From NCBI GenBank assembly GCA_033439265.1, contig JAVTVX010000004.1, positions 15,451,701 through 15,515,700 on the forward strand: a stretch of DNA of 64,000 nucleotides, in the 5' to 3' direction. The notes beneath the pieces are model-generated. The model had not been told where the DNA came from. It did no database searches and worked only from the letters and a program-made list of their open reading frames with translations. The DNA is from Dillenia suffruticosa (taxonomy: Eukaryota; Streptophyta; Magnoliopsida; Dilleniales; Dilleniaceae). A program made the position numbers and the translations under genes. Within the stretch, counting starts at the first letter, position 1. Every line of letters starts with the position of its first letter. Below, piece by piece: positions 33,964 to 47,295 of this stretch.

Positions 33964-36647
33964 TGTACCTCCGACACTGCGGTGTCCGTACTATTGTACT
34001 TCTGTTCAGGAATTAAATAAAAATATTTCTCAATTATATATATAAAGAAATTTTTATTTATTTTGATTTTTGATTTTGGGGGCTTTAAATCGAAATTTTG
34101 ATATATATATATATATATAAAGTATCCGTATTACCGATTTAAGCTATACCTTATTTTGTTAAAAATTGGAACCTTAAAAAAAAAAAGGTGAGGAGGGAAA
34201 CACAGCGTTTTGCCCAAACTACCGCGTTTTCCCCCCAAATTGGATTAGGGCTTTAAGCCCTAATCTCTCTCTCTCCCTTTCTCAATCTCGCTGTCGCTCT
34301 CACTCTCTCTCTTCGGCTCCACCACCCTCTCCCACTCTCTCTCCGCTGCTCCCTCCCCCGAGCATAGCCTTCCTGCGAGCATGCCGTAGCGCTAGATTCC
34401 TCGTGCGAGCGCGCTACAGCGCTCGACCTTCCACGAGCGCGTGATTGCAGTCCAGTTCGCCAGCGCACGTCTCAGCCCGTGAGCGCGTCAGCCCGTGAGC
34501 CCACCAGCCCATGAGCCCGCGATCTGTTCTCTCCTTCAAGAGCTTTCTTGCGCGCGGGCCCCCTTACTGCATCCCTAGCTGAAGTCCAAATTGCAGTCAT
34601 CAACCGACCCCCAAACCCTAGGTCGCGGCTTTTTCACTACAGAACGGCTGCGTTGGTTATAGTTCTAGGGTTTGGTGCTTAGAATTTGAGTTCATTGCTA
34701 ACATAGTTTCAAATGTGGAAATATTACAGGTTTTAAACCAATTCGACGAGTGAACAAAAGCTAGATTTGAGATTTGAGGAACCCTAGGTGAGAGAAATGC
34801 AATCACTTCAACATTTGAATTGATTTTGTCGAATTTAGGTTGAATTTAGAATCAAAAACTATATTCATATATATTCTGAAATATGTTTAATTCGAGAAAA
34901 ATTAGAAAAAATGAGAAATATTAGAAATTTAATCATTTGTAAACCAAATGATTCGAAATTGATGAAACGGGAATCTAGAAAGGAGATTGTGTAAATTTAG
35001 GGTTGTATTAAATTAGAAAGCAAAATTGAAAATCCCTTATTAGGCTTTTGTTTAATATTAAATTGTGATGATTTGATTAGGGAAATCTTTTTGAAAACTC
35101 AAGGAGTAAGATTGGATTTATTTTGAAAATAGGGAGTGACCATCCTCCCTAAAAAAGTGAGTGGAACTCTAATCTCTTACATGAAATAGTAAAACTTGTT
35201 TCTGTCGTGTTTTTCATAAAACATGTTTTCGATATGCATGGACTCGACATATGATATTAAATTTCAAAAATTGTTTTGTGACATTTGGAGTGTCATAAAT
35301 TTATATTTTCGATGACTATGCATTCATGATTTGAAATGAAATGATATTGTGCCATTATTTGAGAACTAGATATGTTTTCTATTCTACCGTCGCATTGACA
35401 TGGATTTGAAATGATTTGATGATTGTATTGGCACACGAATTTAAAATTTTTTGATGATCTGTATGGACCGAGTATCCATTTGTGATGAGATGATCTGTAT
35501 ACACCGGGTACCCACTTGTGATGAGATGATATTTTTTGATAAATTCTGTAGCTACAAAGGGCGTTTGTAGAGGTACCGGATTGCTCGGATACACTTCTGT
35601 AGGAGGTATCCGCAAACGTCATATGTTTAATAGCTATGAGCGCGGCCAGTTGAACCCACGTAAAGGGGAGGACGTGTGTGTCGCCACCCGTCTAGCACCG
35701 GGCAGGGTCCTATACACGATGATGAGTTAGCCCCAACGAACTCATGGACAACGTCGGGGTAGAGAGCGACTTTTGAACTTTATGCATAATAAAACCCCCG
35801 ATGCGTCTGTTCTTGGTCATGGTTTACCCCTGCCATGATCATTTTTTGCTTACTCTAATAATATTTGATTTTGAATGGATGCATATATACTTGATATCAT
35901 GTGATTGGTTAAATTATTTCAAATTGTTAAATATATCATATTTTACTGTGAAATGTAAATTATTGTTATGAATAATGTTGTTTGACACTCCAATGGTTCA
36001 CCCATACTATTTATGCTTGATATTAATCCCCTCACTCACTGGGTATCTTTCCTTATACTCACCTCTCTCCTTACCTTTCTCAGACAGGATTACTGTGATA
36101 GACCGACGTTACAGGCTCTAGAGGTTTTTGTAGCATATTGGTGGATTCGGTATTCACGACGGTGAGATTTAATTCAAATAAAAATTTGAAATCCTTATTT
36201 TATTTTGACCCTGCGAGGTCATGATTTTGAGATCTGTAGTTGGCCGTGTACATTTATATGGGATGACTGTATAAATTATGGACATTGTTTGAGAAACTCC
36301 CACATTTTACTTGCATTGAAATACCTGTAAGCATTTAAAAATTTTTACTTGAGAAATTGTTATACATTGTATAAACTTTAGACCCACTCAGTGTGGAGTT
36401 GTTCATACTCTAGTTTGATATGACAGTGAGGTTTGTGGCTAGGACTGCAAGTAATTAAAAAGTCTTGCATTGTCGTGGTTCTTTTATTTGATTGACATGA
36501 TAGTTGTGAATTATACAGGTCAAATTGTACTTGGGAGACCTCCGAAATATGAGAAGATTCTGCTCAATTTTCTATAAAAGTACAGCCGGCATTCAGGGTA
36601 ACGGGCGGCTGCTCACGCCCCCGGCCGCCCCGGTTTGAGGCGTGATA
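33964..36647 (+). repeat. GYP2 3' LTR
   Basis: Partner of 26172-28802. It includes an extra GC stretch near 34530-34590 absent from the other LTR and ends in GTGATA before the duplication GAAAA. Confidence 0.93.
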
Positions 36648-36652
36648 GAAAA

Positions 36653-37559
36653 TTAATTATTTAGACATTCAAATAAATCATTCATTGCATATATAGCATT
36701 AAAGCATATAAGAGAATCACTTAATCATTAAATAAAATAAACGTGCTATGGATGTAGAGTTTTGTGCATTACTTATCAGTCATGCAGTTATAATCAATGT
36801 AGTGCATTTTATCCCACCAAAATAAATACTCATGTTTTGCCTATGATGCAGTCATAGATATTTTCCTCAACTCTTATTCTTCTCCCCCCTTTTGTTTTAC
36901 TCATGCACCTAAACTTTCACTATTTTGGGATGCACATGTAAGCATTTAAATGAAATATATTTATTTAAAAATTCAACCTCGCCCTTAATTCATACATTTT
37001 TCCTCCTTTTTTTTGGTATATAGAAATGGAGCAAGGCAAAATTTTAGCAAAGGGCTTAGATGTTGGAGTAGAGGATAAGGATTTAGCAAAAAGAAACATG
37101 ATCAGTAGAATACGGATCAAATAGTTCATTTAATACTTCACCAGCTATATACTCCCCCTCAAACTATGCTTACATTTTCTCCATACTATATTTATTTAAC
37201 ATATGATTACTTTAGTTGATTTTCATCTTAGATTATATGATTAGGTTCAGAGTTTTGGAAGGAAAGATCTCCAAGAACTTCAGAAGTTTACAATGATTGT
37301 AGTGACAGGCTTTTAGATGTTGGTGTATGGAGGATCTATATAAGACTTTGCAATCGATTCAACTTAGAGTGTCTATAGAGTAATCAATTATAGTGGAAGG
37401 CTCAGTAGCAATAGGACTAGGAACAAGAGATGGAATAGTGAATGAGATAGTAGGAGAGATGAGAGAAACATTTGAAAATTTCATTAGAGATTCATCGCTT
37501 GAATTCTCACCTTTTCTAGGTCCAGCTTTTGCTTTCTCTTTAGTGAGTTTTTGACTCAT
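36653..37559 (-). pseudogene. COP3 extra ORF, N-terminal part (function unknown)
   Basis: Frame 37559-37359 (66 residues) begins MSQKLTKEKAKAGPRKGE, a basic start followed by Ser/Thr/Pro-rich sequence. Leftward to the GYP2 insertion the frame is broken. It is in the same orientation as, and would join to, the pieces at 25000-25675 if GYP2 were absent. Not recognised as an enzyme. Confidence 0.42.
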
Positions 37560-39795
37560 TTTGCCTAACTCCTTTAAGTTGTTTGCATTTTGCCTTGTAA
37601 CTCTCTCAATTCTCTCCTGAAGGATGAGCTACTAGTGCTCCCCCTAGCATAGGCAGTATGCTTTTCCTTTATAGAGGGGTGAGGGATATGTTTTACTACA
37701 TTCTTAGTGATAAGAGAGGATTTTGTTTTTCAGTTGACTCTCTCACCTTTTTACTTTCTTGCTCATAAGTTTTCGTTTTGGACTTACAAGATTAATTTTC
37801 AAATTAACAATGAGATATTTTCAAGGTGCTTTTCATTTTCTATGTTCTTATTAACTTGACCAATATCTTCATATATTGTACTAATCGAATTAACCGAAGA
37901 ATTTGGACATTTCTTGAAAAATTTTTGTCCCTTAGCATGTTGTTAAAGGTATGAATTTTTAGTGTAGAGGGATAGGAATTGAGATTTTAAAAATTCTGCG
38001 AAAGAAACTAGTTTGGGAGTGAGATGGAGAGAAAATAAATATGCTAAAGAGATTTGCTAGGTGAATATTTTATGCTTAGTGATGTGTGCAAAACTATTGT
38101 GATCCTCGGTTGATTGCCTAGTGGGAAGATGAATGGATGGTTAGTTGGCTGAGAATACAAGTGGTCTGCTAAGAAGGGATAATGATCGATTAAGAAGCAA
38201 GATCGGTCAAATGATTTTTTTTTTAACATAAATAGTCGACTGAAGGCAATAAATCACACACAGAACACTAAATAAATTGCACATAAAATTCAAGGGTTAA
38301 AGTTTAAGGTTATTCTTTTTAAAAATTCACATGATAATCATCCCTAAATCTCTTCTCAACTCATAAAATCTATTTTTATGCAAAGGCTTTATGAATATTT
38401 CAACAATTTGATTTTGTGTTTCTACATACTTTAAGATTTATGTTACTCCTTAGAAACACTATGATGCCTAACACTTGGATGGGGATTGAGTGCACATATG
38501 CAATTCATGGGCATAACTTCATATCATCACATATAGTTCACACAAGACTCAACCGAGATTCAATATAAGTAAGGAAAATTTAAAGCATGTTTAAAATTGT
38601 CAAGCTATATAAAAGAATAAATAAAGATTATGAAATAACAAACAAGTAGCCATGTAGCATTTCTCGACAAGCTAACTGAGGTATATTCCTAGTATTGTGT
38701 CTACTTTTCGTTCCATTTGGCTAGTCTAATTCTATTTATGGTCAACTGATTTGCAAGCAGACACATATTGTTTGTTGACATATTCTTCTAGGTGGTTGAT
38801 TGAAATTGTCAACTAGTTTTCTGAGAGATTTTAATTTGATTTTCAGTTAATTTCGTTCAAGTTAATTTGACTCTTGGGAGAACACTTTATTAGAGGTTCA
38901 ACTAGTTCATTTGGATTTGTTTTATATTCACAATATTTGTTCTAATCTTAAGTGTAATGCCATAGATGATGAATCCAATCAGTGAGATATTGTTTCATCT
39001 TAGTTATTTTTTTTAGAATTCACAGTGATACATACATGACTCAAAATAAGATTTCCAATACTTTCTTTTCCTGTTTCTCTCATATGTTTGAAAATCTTAT
39101 TTTCTCTATGAATCTTTTCATCCCTTTTAGCTATATGTCTCCCTTTTTTGTTTTAGTTTCATCTACATGCTTATTTTCAAACCAAATGCTCTTCTCAGTA
39201 AGTCTAAGTAGATTTATTAAACCTTCTGCTAATCATTTTTTAAGAGCTCCTGAGATTTAGACATTCATTAATGTGAATAGGCTTGAGGGAGTGTAAGAAA
39301 TATTTTTAAGCTATGGAGAAACACATTGATATAAATATGACTTTTGGATTAAAATTTCTATACTTTTCATTCTTAGTCTATCATACTTCTGGAAATTTTA
39401 TGTCTATTCTTTTATAAGTCTTTTCTTCTCATTTCTACTGAAACGTGTTCTTTTCTTCCACTTTCTCATTGTTATCCTCACAATCTTTTGGATTTGTATT
39501 TTAGCCTTGTTTTACTTGTTGTGACTTATACAAATTTTAAGCTGATGATTGAATATCATATGTTTGTTTCATTTAACTCAGCATCTAGTCTTTTGAGAGC
39601 TCTAAGGTAAGGGAAAAATGAAAATCTAGTTTGACTACTTAACAATTCTAATTTTAGTGTTTGTTCCCTAGACTAGTGATTTAAATAAGTTTTTCTTTTT
39701 CTTTGATTTACGCTAGTTTCCATCATTAATTCTGCTATGAATGTTAGAAATGTGTGAGAGAATTTGTAGCATATATAGTTAAAATTAGGTTTTCT
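37560..39795. other. COP3 internal DNA without recognisable pol
   Basis: About 2.2 kb between the extra frame and gag, the place where integrase, RT and RNase H should be. Reading both strands, I see only short frames and none of their motifs. Either pol was deleted and replaced by unrelated DNA, or it is decayed past recognition. Confidence 0.5.
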
Positions 39796-41260
39796 CAGAC
39801 AAAGTAAGCGAGGGTTAAATAAATGTTACCTTTCAACAGCCACCTTGCCTTTTGAATCCAAGGAAGCCCATTCCCTTTGAGCATTACACGTTCAATATTC
39901 CTCTTCTTGAATAAGTTTGCAAGATACACTTAATCTTTGCCCTTTGGTATCCAAATTTTCTTGGATCCGGTTACGTTAGTTGAAATAATAGTGTTAGCTA
40001 CCTTTGGAACCCACTGCATTATAGTTTTCTTAGATGTTTCATTTTTAAACCAATATGCATGTGAGTTATGACCATTCTTGTTACAATATGTGCATTTTTG
40101 AAATTTTGATGATCATTTATCCTTATTTACACTGGTTTGCTTCTTGAGTTTACAATACTCTACTTTATGACCTAATTTCATACAAGCATAACATCTAGTT
40201 TTAGGTCTACTAATCTCTGAGCTAAGCACAAAGAATCTGTATAGCTTTTCCTGAGTTGTTGCAGGATCGTATCCTAAACCAGCTTTATCATATACTGCCC
40301 TTTGGACTCCAAGTATTAAATTTAATTTTTCTTGCCCCTAAATGAACTTGTATAATAGAGAACTAAGTCTATAATTTTTAGTCTCTGAGCTTTCTCGATT
40401 TGCTCATGCAAATTTTTTTTTTTATTTTGCTTTAAAGTATCATTTTCTTCTTCAAGAATTTTATTTTCTTCTTTTAACTTCTCATTTTCTGTTTTTAATT
40501 TGTTTGTTTCTTCTTCAATTTGAGCCATTAGCTTATTTAATGTAGAATTTTTATGACTTATTTTCCTAAGTTCTTTAAGAGATTTTATTAAAGTTTCTAG
40601 CAATTCATTTGAAGAGAATTCATCATCATAATAAGAATCAGAAGAGTAATCAAATGAGTAAAGAGAACTTACCTTATTTTGTTCTTCTTCTGTCATGAAG
40701 CCTATATTAGCCTGGTCTTACTCATTTTCTTGATTGCTGGAACTACTATTCTCGTCACTCTAGGTTATTAGAGATTTCTTCTTTCCCATCTTTTCAGCCT
40801 TCTTAAGTGGTGGACAATTAACTTTTACATGAGCAAACTTCTTGCTTTCATAGCATTTGATTTCATCTTCTATTTGATTTGTTACTTCGTATGTGGCCTC
40901 TAATATCTCCCAAATTTCTTTAGCAATTATACACGAAGAGACTCTATCAAATCCGTTTAAGCTTAGGCCAAGATGAAGCAAGTTGACCGTCTTACAATTT
41001 GCTTGATAAGATCTTCTTTCATCGATAAACATGCCATTTATTTTGATTGGGACTTTTACTCTATCGATTTCTTTAGTAGGGAATTTGGCTTCTTCTTCTA
41101 TAACTTCCTAGGCATTTATGTTCTCAGCTACAATGATGATCTTCATTTTGTGCTTCCAGTAATTGTAATTTTTGCCATCAAAGAATGGAGCTCTGTCGAC
41201 TAAAACAGTTTCAAGTGGGATGCTATCTGTATTCAGTGCCATTTTGTATCTTTGCTCCTG
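39796..41260 (-). pseudogene. COP3 gag with zinc knuckle and coiled coil
   Basis: Right to left: the gag core in frame 41032-40760 (RVSSCIIAKEIWEILEATYEVTNQIE); a Glu/Lys-rich coiled coil with heptad character in frame 40696-40322 (124 residues); and an intact CCHC knuckle CYACMKLGHKVEYC near 40145-40190. A KKIWIPKG-type block near 39950 lies downstream. A long coiled-coil gag followed by this knuckle is typical of SIRE-like Copia elements. Stops separate the pieces. Confidence 0.8.
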
Positions 41261-41284
41261 AGGTCGTTAAACCCCTTACCAAGA

Positions 41285-41302
41285 GACCCACTTTAATACC
41301 AA
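41285..41302 (-). other. COP3 primer-binding site
   Basis: The minus strand reads TTGGTATTAAAGTGGG directly after the LTR end, a decayed form of TTGGTATCAGAGC for initiator Met tRNA. Confidence 0.75.
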
Positions 41303-41303
41303 T

Positions 41304-43321
41304 TGAAAAAATAGGTTGTATGACAATTTATCAATAATTTGAATGTTTTGCAATTTGTGTGACATAAGAATGATTTATAGGAAATGAATGTTATTAAAGA
41401 AACAAAGCATAGGGGAAAAATGAAAATAAAAGAAGTATAGAAAACAAATCACACGGAGTTTTTATAGTGGTTTCATCAAACCCGATATACATCCACTACC
41501 AGACTCCACTTGGATTTTCACTATTTATAATCCAAATACTATAACAAATTTGATTTTAGGTGCAAGTTGAACCTTTACAATGTTTCCTTACGAAGCACTA
41601 TTCAACTTCTCACATGTTGTTTTTCTCTCTAAATCTCAGATCAAGAAATCTATCTCTGGTCTTTGATATTTTTGTACAGGAGAAAACTAAATATTACAGT
41701 GAATGAAGCTATAACTTCAGATGTAACAGACTTGATGCTTACAGAAAGAATTTTTACAGAGATATAGAAAATAGAGTATATGGATTTGAAGCTCAGATGT
41801 ATGTTTCAGATGTTTAGCACTTCGTTTTTCTTTCGGCACTCCTCTTTTCTTCTTTTTAAAGATCTGTAGATCAATTTATTTCATCATTTACTTCATATAT
41901 CAAGTAGCCATTATGGTTGGCGAGCTTTCAAACGTTGGCCATTAATGTCCATCATTAAATGTATTCCAGTCGTTCCTCAATTTGTGCTGAAGACTTGCTT
42001 TCCCAGTGCTGGCTCATTTTCTTTAACTAGTTGCGTGAAGTGCTTTTACTTCATTGGGATATTAGCTTTGATCGAAATAGAAAGATTTAATGATTCAAAA
42101 AAAGAATATGACCGTTGAGTTCAAATGTGTTTTGAAATTTTGGTTTTTGACAACTTTTGAGTCGACATGTTTAAATGAGACATCTACCTGAATGCAAAAA
42201 CTTTATAGTGTAATTCCATCAAAACAGGTCGACAAGATATCATCTGGATCGACAAGATACTATGCCAAATTAAATAGGTGGATACATAGTTTTGAATTGG
42301 TCGATGTGTGCATGCATGTCGACAAGATTGTGATCAGGTCGATGTGTAATATTAAGAACTTAATGAAAGTCAGTTCGACAGGTTTATTCTATGCATCGAC
42401 GTGTTCTTATTCAAGTTGAAAATTGGTCAACATATAAAATTAAATTGGTCGATTTGTATGTGCTTTGTCGACAGGAAGAGAGCAGGTCGATGTGTGATTC
42501 AATGAGTAAACAAACATCAGGTCTTCTTGTAGCATATATCGACATACTACTGTGCAAGTAACAATGGTGGACCTGGTATAGAGAATTGGTTGATGCGTAT
42601 TTTTACTGGTCAACAAGAATTAAGATGGGTCGATGTGTGTATTTCAAAAATAGAGACAAGCATGTTGATGTGTTGTCAAATAGATTAATGTGTCACATTC
42701 ATTGCTTAAATTAGTTAACCTGATGAACAAATTGGTTGATGTGTTTTTAAGTATGTTGACGAGTATAATAGTAGGTTGATGTGTGCTTTAGAGACAAGTG
42801 CCAACAGGTTGATGTGTTACTATTCATAAGTGAAATTGGTTGATGTGTTAGAGTAAATTGGTTGATATATCACTATTCATCAGGTCAACATGGTTTGTTT
42901 TTAGGTCGATGTATTAGAATGTCTTATTTATTAGACATTTAATTTCAGGTCGATGTATTTTTTCTATACATCGACATGTGTTTATTCAAATTAAAAATTG
43001 GTCAACACATCACTCTAAATTTGTATACTTGACACTGTTTAGGTCGATGTATTTTTGTGTGGGTGTTCAGAGTTACTTATTTCTATAGAAATCCTATACC
43101 TCACGCCGACAAGAGCAACTAACAAGTTGATGTGTGTGTGTGTGAATATCATGAATTGGTCGACACAGTACTTCCAATTGGTGGACCTGCTATGCTGGTT
43201 GATATGATCCCTTGTTAGGTCGACGTGAATTTTAGACTTTTGAATTTTCTTGCTATTTTTATAATTTTCTTGAACTTTCTCTCTATCACTTTATTATCAT
43301 CAAAACTCTATTAGGTTAACA
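41304..43321 (-). repeat. COP3 5' LTR with GTCGA-motif repeat region
   Basis: A 2018-base partner of 21782-23788; the motif repeats lie at 42140-43215. It ends in GGTTAACA, immediately followed by COP2 RNase H sequence. Confidence 0.88.
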
Positions 43322-43701
43322 GGTAAGGAGTGCCTTGATTAATAAATCTATTGAAATTTCACTTAAATGAATTTGCTGAATATTTATATCACGATTTTTC
43401 TGAAAGTCATGAATGAAAAAGAATTTTGATGAAATATGTTTTATTTTATTGTTTTTGATATATCCTTACTTGAGTTGGGCGATATATACTATATTATCCC
43501 TATATAAGACCATCGGTATCTTTTTTCCTGAAAATAAACCACAAACTTCTTGTATATATTGAATCATAGATCTTAACCATATGCATTCACTACTAGTTTC
43601 ATGGATTGCCAAAACTTCAACATGATTATAGGATTTGGCTACTATTGTTTGTTTCATGGAAGGCCATGAAATAGCAGTGCCACCATATATGAACACATGT
43701 T
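43322..43701 (-). pseudogene. COP2 RNase H, C-terminal part
   Basis: Frame 43696-43466 carries GGTAISWPSMKQTIVAKSYNHVEVLA, here given as consecutive blocks GGTAISW, KQTIVAKS and HVEVLAIHETSSECIW, plus LYRDNIVYIAQLK. The tail (HDFQKNRDINIQQI) continues to 43322 in the next frame. At 43701 it is broken inside the codon run by GYP3 and resumes at 52862. At 43322 it is broken by COP3. Confidence 0.87.
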
Positions 43702-46008
43702 ATCATGCTCTATCCTCAGATCGAATACGCGACAATCGTCACGTTACCTCAAAATACGAGTGAGCCTAATCTACACACCAAAGTATTATAAGACACTCAT
43801 CAACATATATCTATTTTTGAAAATAATCCAAAATCTCCAAATAAATCAACATGCATTCATTACACAACAAAAAGGTCAAGCCAGTCCATCTATGTTAAAA
43901 AAAAACCATGCATAAGACCAGCTCGACCATGCAAATCCAAATACATGCACATAACTAGCCCGACTATTCTAATCAAATCTACAGAATAAAAAATAAATCT
44001 CCACTCAAGGGATCCATATCAAATGCTAAAAAAAAAACAATTCTTAAGTAACTTCAAGAAAGAAAAGTTTCAAAAAGAGTTATACAATTCCAACTAAAAA
44101 AAAATTAAAAATACGAAGATTAAATAAGTTTCTGAAGGAGTTCATACAAAATCCTAAAAAAACAGAAACCAGGACAACTTGTACTCGTAATGAGTTCTTC
44201 TAGATAATTTTGTCTCGTGGTACTAATACTGTCAATACCTTAATTTAAGTTTCCTTTGTGAAAAATTAAAATAAGAGAGATAAGTATATAACAATACTTA
44301 GCAAATGAATAATATATTATGAAAGTAAATGAGAGATGATTGTGGACACGTCAAACAATTATCTCAAAATCATATTACTGTATAAAAAAAATTCAAAATT
44401 CATTATCAAATATAAAATTTTTCAAATAAAATTCAATATTCTTAATGAACAAATTATATGCATCCATTCATATCTATAAATTTTCCAAAATCCTAAGATT
44501 ATAAAAATCATAACTCCCGACAATGATCTACCGCGACCAAGGGCATAACTACTAAGAGTTTTCATGCTTTTCTAATTCACAGATACCCCTAACTTTGACG
44601 TTGGTTTCAGCCTCCCTTGGGGTGCTATGCTACCAATTAGTCTAAGAAATATTAATAATAGCTTTCGAGATACCTCTCGAGCGTGACTATCTCCTAAAGC
44701 AAACGCCCCTTAAGCACGTTGTCCCGTTAGGCCATACCGTAGGTGACTGTAGTCATTAGATTATGCATTCAAACACTATTTCAAAAATCTCATAGCATAT
44801 ATTAAAGTGTATCATAATCGTTCAAATATTTCTCAAATCATGAGTTCAATGTCAATATATTCAATATAAATATAATACATTATTTCAATAAAATATTTGG
44901 ATATATTTTTTATTTTAAACTTCTTTCAAACGTTTCTCAAATCATGAATTCAATATTAATATATTCAATATAAATTAATAAATATGATACATTATTTCAA
45001 TAAAATATTTGAATATATTTTTCATTTTAAACTCCCTTTTTAGATACTCCACAATCACAAACTAATTTATAAATTAATTTTAAAAATATTTTCAAAATCG
45101 AGTAAAATATTTTCTCACTCAAAATCATAATCATACATCCACTTATCATTTGGAAGGGTAATCACTTATAATCCAAATCCAAACCATTGATTTTCTCTTC
45201 CTTAGATTTCAATTGTTTTAAATCTAAAACAATATGCACACATTTATCACTTAATCACAAACTAATATTAGAGAAAATTAATATTTTTCTCATAACCCAA
45301 ACTCTAATTTTTCCAAATTCACTAATCCATCATTTAATTTTATCAAATCACATCACAAATCTAGGAAAATAATTCACATTTCAAGATTTTCCCAAATTTT
45401 AACATTATATATATTTTAGGCTTAAACCACGAAACTTTGTTTTTTCAATCTCAATATAAAATTTATATACTAGTAAAATGCACTCAAATTTAATATGAAG
45501 AAAGGAAAATTAGCTTATTTGAACCATCAATTTTATCTCATAGTCACGTCACCTTCAAACTCTAGATTTTTCTTTTTCTACAAAACCTTAAATCTCAACA
45601 TAAATCTAAAATTTATGCAAGAACAATAAAAACTCAAGTCTAGGAAAGAGTATTACCTCTATTGAAACCTCCAATTTTCATCTCTTATTGAACTACTCCA
45701 AATCTTAGGTTTTTCTCTCTACAAAATTTGCATCTTCCCCTAAATTCAACCTTCTAGAGGTTTGTTTAAGAGCTTAGAGTTCAAATTTATGGGTATTTGG
45801 GGATATTTGATCAAATTGGAAGGAGAGAAGAAAGGGGGAAGGGGAAGGAGAGCCGAGAGGGTGAGAGAATGAGAGGGGTAGGGGTGAGGGGTTCGTGGGT
45901 GAGATGAGAAGTGAGGGAGGAGAGAGAGAATGGGTTTGTTTTGTTTTTTTTTTACTTTTCCCTTGTCCCCCTTTTTTTCTTTTTTTTTTGTGTTTTTTAT
46001 TTATTTCA
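43702..46008 (-). repeat. GYP3 3' LTR
   Basis: Aligns with 50664-52861, with many substitutions and small indels. Includes an AG-rich stretch (45820-45935). The polypurine tract (plus strand CCTAACCCCCTAAAA, 46012-46026) adjoins it, as in GYP2. Confidence 0.88.
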
Positions 46009-46059
46009 ATTCCTAACCCCCTAAAAATAAATTTTGTTCTCAAAATTTAAAAATAAAAA

Positions 46060-46500
46060 TCATACCTTAAAGAGATAAGAGTATTGTTTTTTCATAGTAT
46101 TCTCAGACTCCCAAGTCTTTTCTTCGAATCGATCACTTTTTCATTGGATCTTAAGAATCGGGACTTGTCTATTCCGCTATCTCTTGATTTGGCGATCAAG
46201 AATAGTTACGAGTTGAATTTTGAAACTTAAGTCTTCCCTTAGTTCAATCGATGGAGTTTCTAAAATATACAAAAAATCTAGCAAATATTTTTTTAACATT
46301 GAGACATGGAATACAACATGGATTTTCATCAAATCTGAGGGTAACTTCAATCGGTAGGGCATCTTCCCTATCCTCTCAATGATCTTGAAAGGGCAAACAT
46401 AACGAAGATTCAACTTTCCCCTTTTCTGAAGTTGGATTACTCTCTTCCAAGGTGAGATTTTCAAAAATACATGTACCTTATTTCGAATTCCAAAGTCCAT
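46060..46500 (-). pseudogene. GYP3 integrase C-terminus/chromodomain remnant
   Basis: Frame 46500-46177 has FLKISPWKRVIQLQKRGKL, KIIERIGKMPYRLKLP and IHVVFHVSMLKKYLLD, the same blocks as in GYP2. The chromodomain end (46060-46175) is degraded. Confidence 0.83.
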
Positions 46501-46559
46501 CTCCTCTTATCAGCATAACTCTTTTGTCGGTTTTGGACCATTTTCATACTTTCTCAGAT

Positions 46560-47290
46560 TAATTTTACTATTTCTACAGTGGCCTCAATCAATTCTACAT
46601 TTTTTATCTTTCTCTTACTGACCTCATCCCAACACAATAGAGTTCAATACTTTCTTCTATATAGAGTCTTATAGGGTGGCATCTCAATGCTAGCTTGGTA
46701 GTTATTGTTATATGCGAATTCAATTAGTGGGAGGTATTTATCCCAACTCTCTTAGAAATCCATCACACATGCCCTAAGTATGTCTTCCAAGGTTTGAATC
46801 ATGTACTCCAATTGCCCGTCGGTTTGAGGATAGAAAGCGTTATTAAACTTCAATTTAGTCCCTAAAGACTCTTGTAGTTTTGGCCAAAATCGGGAGGTGA
46901 ATCTAGAATCACTATCCTAAACAATAGACACTGAAAGTCTATGAAACCTCATGATTACATCAATGTATAGTTTGGCTAATCTCTCTAAAAAGTAGGTATT
47001 CTGAATCGGAAGGAAATGGGTTAACTTGGTGAGTCTGTCTACTATCACCCAAATGGCATCATAATGGCTTGAAATACATGACAATCCCACCACAAAATCC
47101 ATAGTAATGTGTTCCCACTTCTACTTGGGAATTGGTAAAGGTTGAAGCACACCGGCAAGTTTTTGATGTTTGGCAGGCACTTAGCTACAAACTCAGCTAT
47201 CTCCCTCTTCAATCCCGACCATCAATAAGTTTCCTTGATGATTTGGTATAACTTAGTATTTCCGGGATGCATCGCATAATCCAAGGAGTG
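46560..47290 (-). pseudogene. GYP3 integrase core (broken)
   Basis: Frame 47102-46917 holds MDFVVGLSCIS (first catalytic Asp) and VDRLTKLTHFLPI. The rest of the core (IVxDSRF-type region, TDGQxExTIQ-like block about 46780-46920) is recognisable in other frames. The zinc finger lies near 47160-47290 with stops. Confidence 0.8.
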
Positions 47291-47295
47291 GCCCT

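Larger units (their letters stand above)
26172..36647 (+). mobile_element. GYP2: Tekay/Del-like Gypsy chromovirus with 2.6-kb LTRs, nested in COP3
   Basis: LTRs at 26172-28802 and 33964-36647 (TGTA...GTGATA) are flanked by a perfect duplication GAAAA (26167-26171, 36648-36652). The plus-strand order is gag, protease, RT, RNase H, integrase, chromodomain. The PRQYPHLF-type tail is typical of Tekay chromoviruses. The LTRs are very similar, but the coding part has in-frame stops, many explained by CAG to TAG or CAA to TAA, an RT active-site change and a deletion of the integrase core. Confidence 0.95.
21782..43321 (-). mobile_element. COP3: long-LTR (about 2 kb) Copia-type element, pol not found, interrupted by GYP2
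   Basis: LTRs at 21782-23788 and 41304-43321 run TG to CA. An initiator-Met-like primer site lies inside the right LTR and a purine tract inside the left one. Gag with zinc knuckle and coiled coil lies at 39800-41260; a third, unrecognised frame lies near the 3' end and is split by GYP2. This layout recalls SIRE/Maximus elements, which have long LTRs and an extra frame before the 3' LTR. No integrase, RT or RNase H could be found between gag and the extra frame. Flanking bases GAAGG and GGTAA do not form a convincing duplication, so the two LTRs may stem from recombination between copies. Confidence 0.75.

Noticed and set aside
45774..46043. Lys- and Pro-rich frame at the right end of a GYP3 LTR
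   Set aside because: It is an antisense reading of the AG-rich tract in the LTR and is not kept in the partner LTR.
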